38,693 nt of DNA from a bacterium. GTDB taxonomy: Bacteria; Krumholzibacteriota; Krumholzibacteriia; LZORAL124-64-63. Below, one piece after another: positions 1 to 7,544 of the stretch (position 1 is the first letter of the stretch; each line of letters starts with the position of its first letter). The stretch spans positions 1-38,693 of the forward strand of contig JAAEOA010000069.1 in assembly GCA_024223715.1 (NCBI GenBank), written 5' to 3'. The position numbers were made by a program, and so were the translations under genes. The notes under the pieces are model-generated. The model was not told the origin of the DNA. It searched no databases and saw nothing but the letters and a program-made list of their open reading frames with translations.

Positions 1-1769
1 GTTTGGCCTGATCTCTCGTACAAGACCCGCAGAGCCATTACTGTGACCCTGGCCAAAATCATTGCCTGAACCTTCGCCGAAGACTCAAAACCCTCGCCAG
101 AAGTAGGATTCTCCAGAATTAAGTAGCCTTGCTTTTCATTTTTACCCCAAAGTGGAACTATCAGGGTTTGGTCTTTTTCCGGTTCACCATCCGGATGCCA
201 CGACCAATCCAAATCCGCGCGCTCAGCCGATAACTCTGGATTCCGAATTTTTTCCCAGGAGGAGAAAGTGCCTTGCGGAAGTGATGTGGCAGAGTTTGTA
301 TTCAGTCCCAGAGCCAACACCGGACGAGGATTTCCGTGGGAATCGTTTAATAACAAACTTACTTTTTTCACTTTGGCCGTTTCAGCCACTAACTGCAAAG
401 CAGCAGTCATCATGCGTTGGGCTTCAGTTACTTCCATGCGGTCCGTATAACGTTGAGGCAATGTTCCCAGGACATGAATTTCTTTAGGAACGCCGAAGGT
501 AAATACTGAACCCCCACCAATTCTCTGCCGGGCTTTCACGTATCCACCATGCAAATTAATGATGTGCCGAACGATTGTCAGCCCAAGGCCCGTGCCTTCC
601 TCTTGGGAGGCTGTTTCACGCGACCTGAAAAATTCCCTGAAGATTCGGTGAATGTCTCTTTGCGGAATGCCGGGCCCGTTATCGGAAATTTGCACTTCAA
701 CCGATGACTCAACCTCAACTAAATTTATGGAAATGCAGCCCCCTTCGGGAGTGAATTTCACAGCATTGCCAATAAGGTTGACCAAAACCTGCCTAATCAG
801 GTCGGTATCAACGATGACTCGGGGAATTTGTTGTTTGTCCACAAGAGTACAATCAAGTTGTTTGGCCGCCATGGTTGGCTTAAGCGCCAACAGTGTTTCT
901 TCAATAAGAGGAATCAATTTTTTGGGCTCACCACCGAGCAAACGTGAGCCATACTCCATGCGGGAAAAATCAAGAATACGGTTAACCATTCGTAGAAGCC
1001 GGCCTGCCTCTGAGCGAATGACACCGAGAAATTCGGTTGTCACTGGAGTTTGTTTATCTTTTTGACCAAGAAGGGCATCGGCATAAGCTGTAATGGACGT
1101 CAATGGGGTTTTAAATTCGTGAGAAGCCATGCTCACAAACCGGCCCTGCAACCGATTCAATCGGGAAAGGGCCTGCTTTTCATCAGAGAGATTCCGGACC
1201 TGTAAATCCAGGGCAACCGATTCAAGCCACTGATTGCAAGTCATCTGCAGAACCTGTTGCAAGCGGGTCATATTCTGGCCCCACAGAGGTTGTTCCTGCA
1301 ATGATTCCTTACAGGAAATCACAATCATCATGGCTGGAATTTCCCGAGCCATAACCAATATGCGGACCCAGCATTGTTTTGATTCCGAAGGAGATGAATT
1401 TTGAAACTCTTCCGGCCAAACATTGCTGCCAGGGTATTTTCCTTCACCCCATTGCAATTGGGAACCAGACAAATCTTCCGGCCAACTAAAATCGCAGTCC
1501 CGCCAACGACCTTCATCGGCATCTGAAGTGACACCCAATAAAGATTTACCGTCGAGCAGGCATCTTGAATCCAAAAGAGAAATTGTCTCTGAATTGAGAG
1601 CTAAGACAACCCGACTGACACCCGGTTCCTCCTGAAGGGCCTGAACTGAACTTTGGGACAAAAACTGTAAGTCAGCTTTCGCGGACCATGATTCCAATGC
1701 AGACAATACCTGACTGGCCGGGTCACTTACCAGAAACTCTACAGGATATTTGTAATCACTTGTCGGCAT
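1..1769 (-). CDS. GAF-HisKA-HATPase-GAF cytoplasmic sensor histidine kinase (3' end outside window)
   Basis: This is the kinase partner of the receiver-GGDEF regulator encoded just upstream, and I infer that it phosphorylates that regulator. It starts at ATG 1769-1767, 11 bases after the regulator's stop, with AAAGGG as the ribosome site. The reading frame is open to base 1, so at least 589 residues are present and the C-terminus is missing. Residues 1-190 look like a divergent GAF sensor domain. A short coiled coil leads into HisKA with SHEFKTPLTS (phospho-acceptor His217). The ATPase follows with the N box around N331-N335, DNGPGI (363-368) and GTGLGL (392-397). After the ATPase, residues about 440-589 resemble a second GAF domain, an unusual place for a sensor. 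No membrane segment is seen, so the kinase should act in the cytoplasm. The signal and the exact GAF ligands cannot be told. Confidence 0.9.
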   Translation of the reverse strand, partial: MPTSDYKYPVEFLVSDPASQVLSALESWSAKADLQFLSQSSVQALQEEPGVSRVVLALNSETISLLDSRCLLDGKSLLGVTSDADEGRWRDCDFSWPEDLSGSQLQWGEGKYPGSNVWPEEFQNSSPSESKQCWVRILVMAREIPAMMIVISCKESLQEQPLWGQNMTRLQQVLQMTCNQWLESVALDLQVRNLSDEKQALSRLNRLQGRFVSMASHEFKTPLTSITAYADALLGQKDKQTPVTTEFLGVIRSEAGRLLRMVNRILDFSRMEYGSRLLGGEPKKLIPLIEETLLALKPTMAAKQLDCTLVDKQQIPRVIVDTDLIRQVLVNLIGNAVKFTPEGGCISINLVEVESSVEVQISDNGPGIPQRDIHRIFREFFRSRETASQEEGTGLGLTIVRHIINLHGGYVKARQRIGGGSVFTFGVPKEIHVLGTLPQRYTDRMEVTEAQRMMTAALQLVAETAKVKKVSLLLNDSHGNPRPVLALGLNTNSATSLPQGTFSSWEKIRNPELSAERADLDWSWHPDGEPEKDQTLIVPLWGKNEKQGYLILENPTSGEGFESSAKVQAMILARVTVMALRVLYERSGQ

Positions 1770-1780
1770 GGGCACCCTTT

Positions 1781-2782
1781 TTAACTGGGGTCTTGTTCTG
1801 CGCCAGTGACCAAAGCCACTTCGGAAATTTCAAAATCGTCGTCCCCGGTTCCAGTTCTTCGATCACGGACCAGAACACTGCTGTTCATGGTTTTCCCAAA
1901 TCGTTTGAGCTCGGCCATGGTATCACTCAATTGGGCCGGATGATTAAAACGTCCCTCCTCGTCAATAACCAGAGCCACGGTCAACGTGATCAGTGGAAAA
2001 CGTCGTATGCCCCCGCTGCGATCTTTCACTTGCAGATATCCTTTTTGTGCCTCTTCGGAATCGTGCAGTTTAATTATTCCGGAATCGAATTCTTCGATGA
2101 CTTTGCGCCCAATATTCTCCGCACAGTCGGGTTCGGTTATCAGGACAAAGTCGTCGCCCCCCACATGGCCAATAAAGTCAGTGCTGGAACCGTATTCTTG
2201 TGAGCAACTAACCAGAATATTTGCCAGGAAACTGATGGCATCGTCGCCACGACTAAAACCATAATAATCGTTAAAACTTTTAAATCGATCGATGTCGATG
2301 TACATAAAACCGAACTCGGACCCGCTATTGATGCGGCCAGTAGTTGCCCGTTCAATCGCCCGATTTCCCGGAAGCCCGGTTAAGGGATTGGCTTCCCGCT
2401 CCCGCTGAGAAGTATTGAGTAAGTTGCATACCCGCAGCAATAACTCATCCTGGTCAAATGGTTTGATCATGTAATCGTTGGCACCACCTCGAAGGCCCCG
2501 AACTTTGTCGGCGACTTCCCCTTTTGCAGTCAGCATAATGACTGGAAGATGGGCCGTATCGAAATTGTCCCGGATGTTCTTCAGGACGGCAAATCCATCC
2601 ATATATGGCATCATAACATCCAGTAATATCAGGTCAGGGCGCCAATTGCGAATCATCGCAAGAGCCTTGGCTCCATCTTCAGCTGTTTGAACCTCAAAAC
2701 CCTCGTTTTGTAGCAGAAACTGTAGGATTCGGCGGATGTGAGGCTCATCATCAGCAATGAGGACCCGTGCTTTCGCTGTCAT
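1781..2782 (-). CDS. Response regulator with receiver and GGDEF (diguanylate cyclase-type) domains
   Basis: The 333-residue protein has an N-terminal receiver domain (acidic D11/D12, phospho-acceptor D55 in LLDVMMPY, T85, K107) and a GGDEF domain from about residue 130. The cyclase part has the metal-binding DID (163-165), FKSFNDYYG, and a signature loop that reads GGDDF (208-212). GGDDF is a conservative variant of GG(D/E)EF, so cyclic-di-GMP synthesis is plausible but not assured. The inhibitory I-site RxxD five residues before the signature is degenerate (the Asp is kept, the Arg is Ser), suggesting no product inhibition. The gene heads an operon with the histidine kinase downstream. A GGGA ribosome site precedes the ATG, and a sigma-54-type promoter lies about 80 bases upstream. 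Confidence 0.92.
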   Translation of the reverse strand: MTAKARVLIADDEPHIRRILQFLLQNEGFEVQTAEDGAKALAMIRNWRPDLILLDVMMPYMDGFAVLKNIRDNFDTAHLPVIMLTAKGEVADKVRGLRGGANDYMIKPFDQDELLLRVCNLLNTSQREREANPLTGLPGNRAIERATTGRINSGSEFGFMYIDIDRFKSFNDYYGFSRGDDAISFLANILVSCSQEYGSSTDFIGHVGGDDFVLITEPDCAENIGRKVIEEFDSGIIKLHDSEEAQKGYLQVKDRSGGIRRFPLITLTVALVIDEEGRFNHPAQLSDTMAELKRFGKTMNSSVLVRDRRTGTGDDDFEISEVALVTGAEQDPS

Positions 2783-2850
2783 TTTTTCCCTTTTCGTAAG
2801 ATCTTTCAGTCCAATAACCCCAATTTTTCGTGGGTTGGCTTATGGTCAAT

Positions 2851-2868
2851 ACGCAAAGGTCGTGCCAG
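2851..2868 (-). promoter_or_regulatory. Sigma-54 (-24/-12) promoter for the receiver-GGDEF/histidine kinase operon
   Basis: The minus strand reads CTGGCACG (2868-2861), four bases, then TTGC (2856-2853). The GG and GC cores are exactly 10 bases apart, as RpoN requires. Against the family consensus YTGGCACG-N4-TTGCW only the last base differs. Transcription would start near 2841, leaving a leader of about 58 bases before ATG 2782. A sigma-54 promoter implies activation by an enhancer-binding ATPase; none is encoded in this window. Confidence 0.7.
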
Positions 2869-2926
2869 AGATTATGGGTGGTTTGGGAACAAAAAAAAAA
2901 ATATGAAAAGTGGATGTTATGTAAGG

Positions 2927-3937
2927 CTATTTCCAGGTTTTTAGCACTCCCCTGGGGAAGCTGTCCAGGTCAAGACCATCAGCCCTTCCTGCAGAAAAAT
3001 GGCAATAACCGGCATAGGCAATCATGGCGGCATTGTCCGTGCAGTAAACCCGTTCCGGAGGAAGAAAATGCAAACCTCTTTTTTGGGCTTCCATAGCTGT
3101 TCGTTCCCGCAATCCACTGTTGGCCGCCACCCCGCCAGCCAGATAAACTGCCTTCACATTTTTCATGCCGGCAGCTTTGAACAAACGCTGGGTCAGGCTG
3201 TCCACAATAGCGTTTTGAACTTCGTAGCAAACATCGGCCACATCCTGTTCCGTCAAAGGCTGGGGTAACTTCTCCACTTCAAGACGAACAGCGGTTTTCA
3301 GGCCACTGAAGCTGAAGACAATTCTTGGATCTTTTTGCAGAGGCCGGGGAAATTTAAAGCGGCCGGCAGTTCCCTCTTTTGCCAGACGATCAATTGGAGG
3401 TCCACCGGGATATGGCAATCCCAACAATTTGGCAGTTTTGTCGAAAGCTTCACCTGCGGCATCGTCAAGAGTGCCCCCCATTTTTTCATAAACTCCAACT
3501 TCAGGCATATAAATGACTTCGCTGTGTCCCCCGCTGACAACCAGCACACAAGCGGGAAAAGTCATATCCTGAGTCAAAGCATTTGCCAGAATGTGGCCTT
3601 CAATGTGATGGATTCCGACCAAAGGTAAATCGGCTGCCATGGCCAGGGCTTTGCCTGTGGATAGCCCCACCAGCAGTGCACCCACAAGGCCGGGACCCGC
3701 AGTAACTGCTATACCATCCAGGTCTTTTAATTTCATTTTGTGATTTTCCAGAAGGTGGTCCACCAACGGCAAAAGATTTACTAAATGAGCCCGTGAAGCC
3801 AACTCCGGCACGACGCCACCAAAATGATTGTGCAATTGAATCTGGCTGGAAACCAGGTTTTCGGCCACTCCACTATTGCTATCAAAAAGAGCGACACTGG
3901 TATCGTCACAGGATGTCTCGATGCCGAGAACTTTCAT
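2927..3937 (-). CDS. tsaD: tRNA N6-threonylcarbamoyladenosine biosynthesis protein TsaD
   Basis: TsaD transfers the threonylcarbamoyl group from TC-AMP to A37 of ANN-decoding tRNAs, working with TsaB and TsaE in the cytoplasm. The protein has the family start LGIETSCDDTS, the metal-binding HHIEGH (two His four apart), VSGGHS for phosphate binding, and a C-terminal DNAAMIAYAG that supplies the metal-binding Asp. About 336 residues is the normal length. I prefer ATG 3937 over ATG 3943 because AGGA lies six bases before it; the earlier ATG would be only one base from that site. It is the last gene of the HAD-nnr-tsaD operon, eight bases after the stop of nnr. TsaB and TsaE are not in this window. 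No clear terminator hairpin follows; only an 11-base T run (minus strand, 2891-2901) is present. Confidence 0.97.
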   Translation of the reverse strand: MKVLGIETSCDDTSVALFDSNSGVAENLVSSQIQLHNHFGGVVPELASRAHLVNLLPLVDHLLENHKMKLKDLDGIAVTAGPGLVGALLVGLSTGKALAMAADLPLVGIHHIEGHILANALTQDMTFPACVLVVSGGHSEVIYMPEVGVYEKMGGTLDDAAGEAFDKTAKLLGLPYPGGPPIDRLAKEGTAGRFKFPRPLQKDPRIVFSFSGLKTAVRLEVEKLPQPLTEQDVADVCYEVQNAIVDSLTQRLFKAAGMKNVKAVYLAGGVAANSGLRERTAMEAQKRGLHFLPPERVYCTDNAAMIAYAGYCHFSAGRADGLDLDSFPRGVLKTWK

Positions 3938-3945
3938 GGCCATTC

Positions 3946-5520
3946 CTATCTTGAATTGATTTTTCCAGAGTGGTTTTCCAGTGCCTGAAAAACAGGCCCC
4001 AAAGCTGCTGCGGTTTCCCGGACCAGAACACTGCGCGTCGATTGACCTGCTGCCGCTTGGCAGCCAGCCAAGCCATGCAAATACGCTCCCAGGAGGGCCG
4101 CCTCCAGAGGAGCCATTCCCTGAGCCAGCAATCCGCCCAACAGACCGGAAAGAACGTCACCAGAGCCGCCTCTGGCAAGGGCATCGTCACCACTGGGATT
4201 AAAATAGAGTTTACCATCGGGTGATGCAATGATTGCAGGAGAACCTTTTAACATTAAAACGACATTCCACCGCTGAGCCAGATCGGGTACCAATTTCAGC
4301 TTTTGTTCATTAACTTCCGCAGCCGACAAACCACACAATCGGGCCAATTCACCTGCATGCGGCGTCAGAAGTGTTTTTCCCGATGAAAAAACCGGGTCCA
4401 CTCCCTTTCGGGCAAAGGCGCTCAGGCCATCGGCATCTAATATCAGGGGTAAATCCAAAGATTGTGCAAAATTGACCACCCAGGAATCTGTCGCTTCATC
4501 GGCATCGAGTCCCGGCCCCAGCACCACAGCCTGCTGATTGTGCAAAAGATGTTCCTGTACGGGTTGAGGCAACGGCTCAATGGTTCCATTTTCTGTTGTA
4601 GCCAAACCACTGACCACAGTTTCGGGCAAACCGGCAAGCAGGCCCGACTTTAGTTCCAAAGGAACCGCCATAGTCACCAACCCGACACCCGAACGCAACG
4701 CACCCAACCCAGCCAAATGAGCCGCTCCACCGTAAGTCCGACTGCCAGCAAACAGGCAAACCCGGCCAAAATCGTATTTGTGGCCATTGGAAGGGCGCTT
4801 CAGGAGCAGAGCCCGATACTCTTCGCGGGTCAAATAAAAATGGGAAGGGCTATGGGCCTGGCAAATATCCGGAGGAAACCCAATATCCACGACTTCCAGT
4901 TGCCCCACATAATCGCGTCCCGGGGGCATGAGCAGCCCTCTTTTGGGAAGACCGACGGTTACCGTTAAATCAGCTTTAATGGCAAGAGGTTCAACTGAGC
5001 CATGATCGCCATCAACTCCGGAAGGAATGTCCACCGAAACCACTGGTACCGAAGAATTATTGATAGCCTTAAAAATTGAGATATATGTTTTGCGAACAGG
5101 AGGCGTGATCCCTGTGCCGAAAACGGCATCTACAACAATTTGGGCCCCCTGCAGCAGTGGGCCCATGGCAGCGGCCCAATGTTCAGGGGCAGGATGCAGC
5201 ACATCCACTTGGTCGGGTAACCGGTCGTAATTAGCGGCGGCATCGCCTTTCAGTTCAGCCCGGTCGGCGACCATCAACAGCTCTACCGGATGGCCTTTCT
5301 GATGCAGCAGGCGAGCCATTACCAGACCATCGCCGCCGTTGTTTCCTTTTCCACAAATAATGACCACCGGCCCGGCGGGAATGCGGCGCCTTTCGATGAA
5401 TTTGAGCAGGGACTCGGTTAAGGCCCGGCCAGCGCGCTCCATCAGCTCCTCACCGGAAATACCCGTCTCAATGGTGGCCGCATCAATGGCGCTCATTTGT
5501 CGGGAGGTGCAAACTCTCAT
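3946..5520 (-). CDS. nnr: Bifunctional NAD(P)H-hydrate epimerase / ADP-dependent NAD(P)H-hydrate dehydratase
   Basis: The enzyme repairs hydrated NADH and NADPH. The N-terminal YjeF_N domain (about residues 1-215) interconverts R and S epimers, and the C-terminal ribokinase-like domain (about 235-515) dehydrates the S form using ADP. Visible signatures are GKGNNGGDG (57-65), DAVFGTG and VDIPSGVDG in the epimerase half. The dehydratase half shows VLGPGLD, LDADGLSAF, LTPHAGE, LKGSPAI and ARGGSGDVLSG. At 524 residues this is the usual length of the fused bacterial form. Its ATG overlaps the stop of the upstream HAD gene in an ATGA quartet, so translation is probably coupled, and tsaD follows after eight bases. 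NnrD-TsaD/TsaE neighbourhoods are common in bacteria. Confidence 0.96.
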   Translation of the reverse strand: MRVCTSRQMSAIDAATIETGISGEELMERAGRALTESLLKFIERRRIPAGPVVIICGKGNNGGDGLVMARLLHQKGHPVELLMVADRAELKGDAAANYDRLPDQVDVLHPAPEHWAAAMGPLLQGAQIVVDAVFGTGITPPVRKTYISIFKAINNSSVPVVSVDIPSGVDGDHGSVEPLAIKADLTVTVGLPKRGLLMPPGRDYVGQLEVVDIGFPPDICQAHSPSHFYLTREEYRALLLKRPSNGHKYDFGRVCLFAGSRTYGGAAHLAGLGALRSGVGLVTMAVPLELKSGLLAGLPETVVSGLATTENGTIEPLPQPVQEHLLHNQQAVVLGPGLDADEATDSWVVNFAQSLDLPLILDADGLSAFARKGVDPVFSSGKTLLTPHAGELARLCGLSAAEVNEQKLKLVPDLAQRWNVVLMLKGSPAIIASPDGKLYFNPSGDDALARGGSGDVLSGLLGGLLAQGMAPLEAALLGAYLHGLAGCQAAAGQSTRSVLVRETAAALGPVFQALENHSGKINSR

Positions 5521-6260
5521 GAGGCGGCACCGGGACGGGAATCACCTTTGGCATTGAGCGTTTCAATGACTGACATCAATTGAAGCAAATCGTCCACCAC
5601 AAAATCCGGTTTTGTATCGGCATCATCCACCTTGTCGGCGTATTGAGAGTATTTGTCGCCATAGCGAGCATAAACCGTGTGCAAACCGGCATTCTGGCCA
5701 CCCAGGATATCCCGCTCAATCCAGTCGCCAATAAGCACCGTACGGTCAGCCGAGACGTTGAGAATATCGAGGGCCATTTGAAAAGGTTTGGGATCGGGCT
5801 TGTGATGCCCTGTATCGTCAAAGGTAAGCACCACATCGAAGGTGTGCTGCAGACCGATGTAATTAAGCCGTTGCCAGGCTTCAAAACGAGGTGCATCGCT
5901 AACCACGGCCAGCTTGTAACCGTCTTTCAGAAGTTTGTTCAAAACAAAGTGAGCGTGAGGATAAGGAACCAGTGACCCTCCCCGGGCCCGGCGATAAGCC
6001 ACGACCCCGGCTGCAAGAATGCGATCATCGACCTTGCCAATGATTTTTTCCAGAAATACATTAAAAACCCGCTGGTGTTCGATTCCGATTTTTTTATAAA
6101 TGGCAAAAATCGAATCGACAGCTTCCTGCTGATTGAGGGGCAGACCACTGTCGATCATGGCATCAACAGCAGCGCGGATTGAATTTTCCTTGGCCAACAT
6201 GAAGTCGGTCAGGGTATTATCCAGATCGAAAATGACTGCATCAATAGCACGAGCACACAC
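5517..6260 (-). CDS. HAD-superfamily hydrolase (subfamily IA phosphatase)
   Basis: This is a small-molecule phosphatase of the haloacid dehalogenase superfamily, with an alpha-helical cap after motif I. All four motifs are visible: FDLDNTLTD (nucleophile Asp and acid/base Asp), VVSDAPR (Ser), HHKPDPKPF (Lys) and VLIGDWIERDI (metal-binding acids). The substrate cannot be told; phosphoglycolate-like or nucleotide phosphatases have the same plan. I place the start at GTG 6260, giving 247 residues, because AGAAGG stands six bases before it and a possible -10 box overlaps the more upstream GTG at 6296. It is the first gene of the operon with nnr and tsaD, overlapping nnr by four bases. The company of a metabolite-repair enzyme suggests, but does not show, a damage-control role. 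Confidence 0.88.
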   Translation of the reverse strand: MCARAIDAVIFDLDNTLTDFMLAKENSIRAAVDAMIDSGLPLNQQEAVDSIFAIYKKIGIEHQRVFNVFLEKIIGKVDDRILAAGVVAYRRARGGSLVPYPHAHFVLNKLLKDGYKLAVVSDAPRFEAWQRLNYIGLQHTFDVVLTFDDTGHHKPDPKPFQMALDILNVSADRTVLIGDWIERDILGGQNAGLHTVYARYGDKYSQYADKVDDADTKPDFVVDDLLQLMSVIETLNAKGDSRPGAAS

Positions 6261-6299
6261 AGGGAACCTTCTTTCCACAAAAGAAACGGTGACCACCCC

Positions 6300-6328
6300 A
6301 TTCTAACGCATCTGTCATCTTTTGCCCA
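6300..6328 (-). promoter_or_regulatory. Possible sigma-70 promoter of the HAD-nnr-tsaD operon
   Basis: On the minus strand TGGGCA (6328-6323) and TAGAAT (6305-6300) are separated by 17 bases. The -10 matches five of six consensus positions and the -35 four of six. It lies in the 84-base gap between the divergent HAD and CPBP genes. A start near 6293 would leave a leader of about 33 bases to GTG 6260. The match is modest and has no experimental backing. Confidence 0.35.
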
Positions 6329-6344
6329 AAGAAACCCGGAGATC

Positions 6345-7178
6345 ATGCATAACAATTTTGAAGAACCAACACCTGTTCCCGAAACGACCCCCGCACCCAG
6401 TCTTTGGACTGACCGCTCCCGGATCTGGATTGTGGGCCTGATATTCATGTTGGGCTTCGGAAATATCTTCTTCCAGGTTCAGGCCTATATGCTGACCGGA
6501 GGACTCGTATTGCCCGTTCTGGCCGGCCAATTGCTGGGTGTATTCATTCCCCTTCTGGTTCTCAGCCGTAACAATGGCTGGAATCCCATTCATGATTTTG
6601 ATCTGGGGAAAACCCAATCTCTGTTTCTGGCTTCCGCCTTTGTCCTGGCTCTGGCGGCTCTGGTCCCGTCTTCACTTTTGGCAGAATTATCCATGAGAGT
6701 ATTTCCCGGCGACCCCGAACGCATGGCCATGTTCCAGAAAGCTCTCCCCCGCGATATTCTGGGAATGATCCTAACATTCATAACCGTCGTCCTGGTTGGC
6801 CCTCTGGGTGAAGAAATAGTTTTCAGAGGATTGCTGCACCGCCTGGCTGCCAATTACTGGGATCCGCTGAAAGCGGGTTTGCTGGCCTCGTTGATCTTTG
6901 CCATGGTTCACGCCGAACCCTGGCTGCTGTTTGGCCTGGTGGGCATTGGTGCCGCCCTGTCTTTCCTTTACCAAACCACCGGCAGCCTTCTGGTCTGCTG
7001 GGTTTTTCACGCCGTACACAATTCGGTGGCTTTGGTCATGATGTATTCGGCAAAAGAAGTTCAAACCGAGCCATCGGAAATTGTGACCGGTGATTATTTG
7101 TTATTGGGTATTTCACTGGTGGTGTGGGTTTTGATAGGATCGTGGCTGGTACGGGTCAACAAAAACAAAAAACAATAA
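6345..7178 (+). CDS. CPBP (CAAX protease / bacteriocin-processing) family intramembrane metalloprotease
   Basis: This is a 277-residue multi-pass membrane protein of the Abi/CAAX prenyl protease 2 family. It shows the three family motifs: GEEIVFRG (Glu156, Glu157, Arg161), a His in FAMVHAE (His189) and FHAVHN (His222, Asn226). Together they form the glutamate- and histidine-based membrane-embedded active site. About seven hydrophobic segments follow a short cytoplasmic N-terminus rich in Pro and Glu. The substrate is unknown; bacterial members process peptides, act in signalling or confer bacteriocin immunity. It is a single-gene unit divergent from the HAD operon, with CGGAG five bases before the ATG. 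A hairpin five bases after its stop can serve as a shared terminator. Confidence 0.9.
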   Translation: MHNNFEEPTPVPETTPAPSLWTDRSRIWIVGLIFMLGFGNIFFQVQAYMLTGGLVLPVLAGQLLGVFIPLLVLSRNNGWNPIHDFDLGKTQSLFLASAFVLALAALVPSSLLAELSMRVFPGDPERMAMFQKALPRDILGMILTFITVVLVGPLGEEIVFRGLLHRLAANYWDPLKAGLLASLIFAMVHAEPWLLFGLVGIGAALSFLYQTTGSLLVCWVFHAVHNSVALVMMYSAKEVQTEPSEIVTGDYLLLGISLVVWVLIGSWLVRVNKNKKQ

Positions 7179-7209
7179 AAAAACGGAGCCGAAAATACTC
7201 CCGGCTCCG
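7177..7209 (-). terminator. Intrinsic terminator between converging genes
   Basis: CGGAGCCG (7184-7191) pairs perfectly with CGGCTCCG (7202-7209) across a 10-base loop. On the minus strand the stem is followed directly by seven T (7183-7177), the classical arrangement, so it ends the zinc-ribbon gene. On the plus strand only a T-rich ACTTACTTTT follows, so ending of the CPBP gene would be weaker. Confidence 0.8.
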
Positions 7210-7215
7210 CATAAC

Positions 7216-7401
7216 TTACTTTTCAGACTCACGCAGCTCTCGGCCGAGACTGATTTCGCCATTATCGATGCGGATGTTGAATCCACATCTGGGGTTGTGA
7301 CAAACCCAGGCTTTGTATCGAATGGCAGCGCCATCTCGCCCATAATCAGACATAGGCAACAAAAGGCCTTCATCGCATTTTTTGCATTCAGGAAAATCCA
7401 T
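7216..7401 (-). CDS. Small zinc-ribbon-like protein, 61 residues, function unknown
   Basis: The 61-residue product has four cysteines arranged as CKKC near residue 6 and CHNPRC near residue 34, a typical zinc-ribbon or rubredoxin-like knuckle pair. The middle is polar and the C-terminus charged. It has no signal peptide or membrane segment. The gene is convincing despite its size: GAGGAG lies six bases before the ATG and a proper terminator follows the stop. I do not recognise a named family; similar tiny cysteine-knuckle proteins are usually adaptors or nucleic-acid or protein binders. It is a stand-alone gene between the CPBP gene and the large envelope operon, with its own 5' region at 7402-7537 in which I see no convincing promoter boxes. 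Confidence 0.82.
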   Translation of the reverse strand: MDFPECKKCDEGLLLPMSDYGRDGAAIRYKAWVCHNPRCGFNIRIDNGEISLGRELRESEK

Positions 7402-7525
7402 TAATAGCTCCTCGCGTTAATTCCCTGCTCCCCCACCCTTCATGATTCCCATTTTGCCACCGGAGGACTGAGCGACAGGAGCATAACCTAGCACAACAAT
7501 AGGCTTTTAGAAAGTAGATTTGTAT

Positions 7526-7544
7526 AACCTGGTTCTATCAGGTT
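7526..7544. other. Short inverted repeat overlapping the 3' end of the envelope operon
   Basis: AACCTG (7526-7531) and CAGGTT (7539-7544) form a 6-bp stem with a 7-base loop that includes part of the stop codon of the ThuA-like gene. Reading the minus strand there is no T run after the stem. It may be a weak terminator or a 3'-end stabilising hairpin; I see no other terminator for the operon. Confidence 0.3.

Noticed and set aside
652..1065. 137-codon plus-strand frame in the histidine kinase region
   Set aside because: The minus strand carries the continuous kinase with all motifs; this frame is its shadow.
2891..2901. Run of 11 A (T on the minus strand) after tsaD as a terminator
   Set aside because: No stem precedes the T run; it could aid termination but cannot be called one.
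6261..6296. Longer start of the HAD gene at GTG 6296
   Set aside because: A possible -10 box lies right against it, and a better-spaced AGAAGG site points to GTG 6260.
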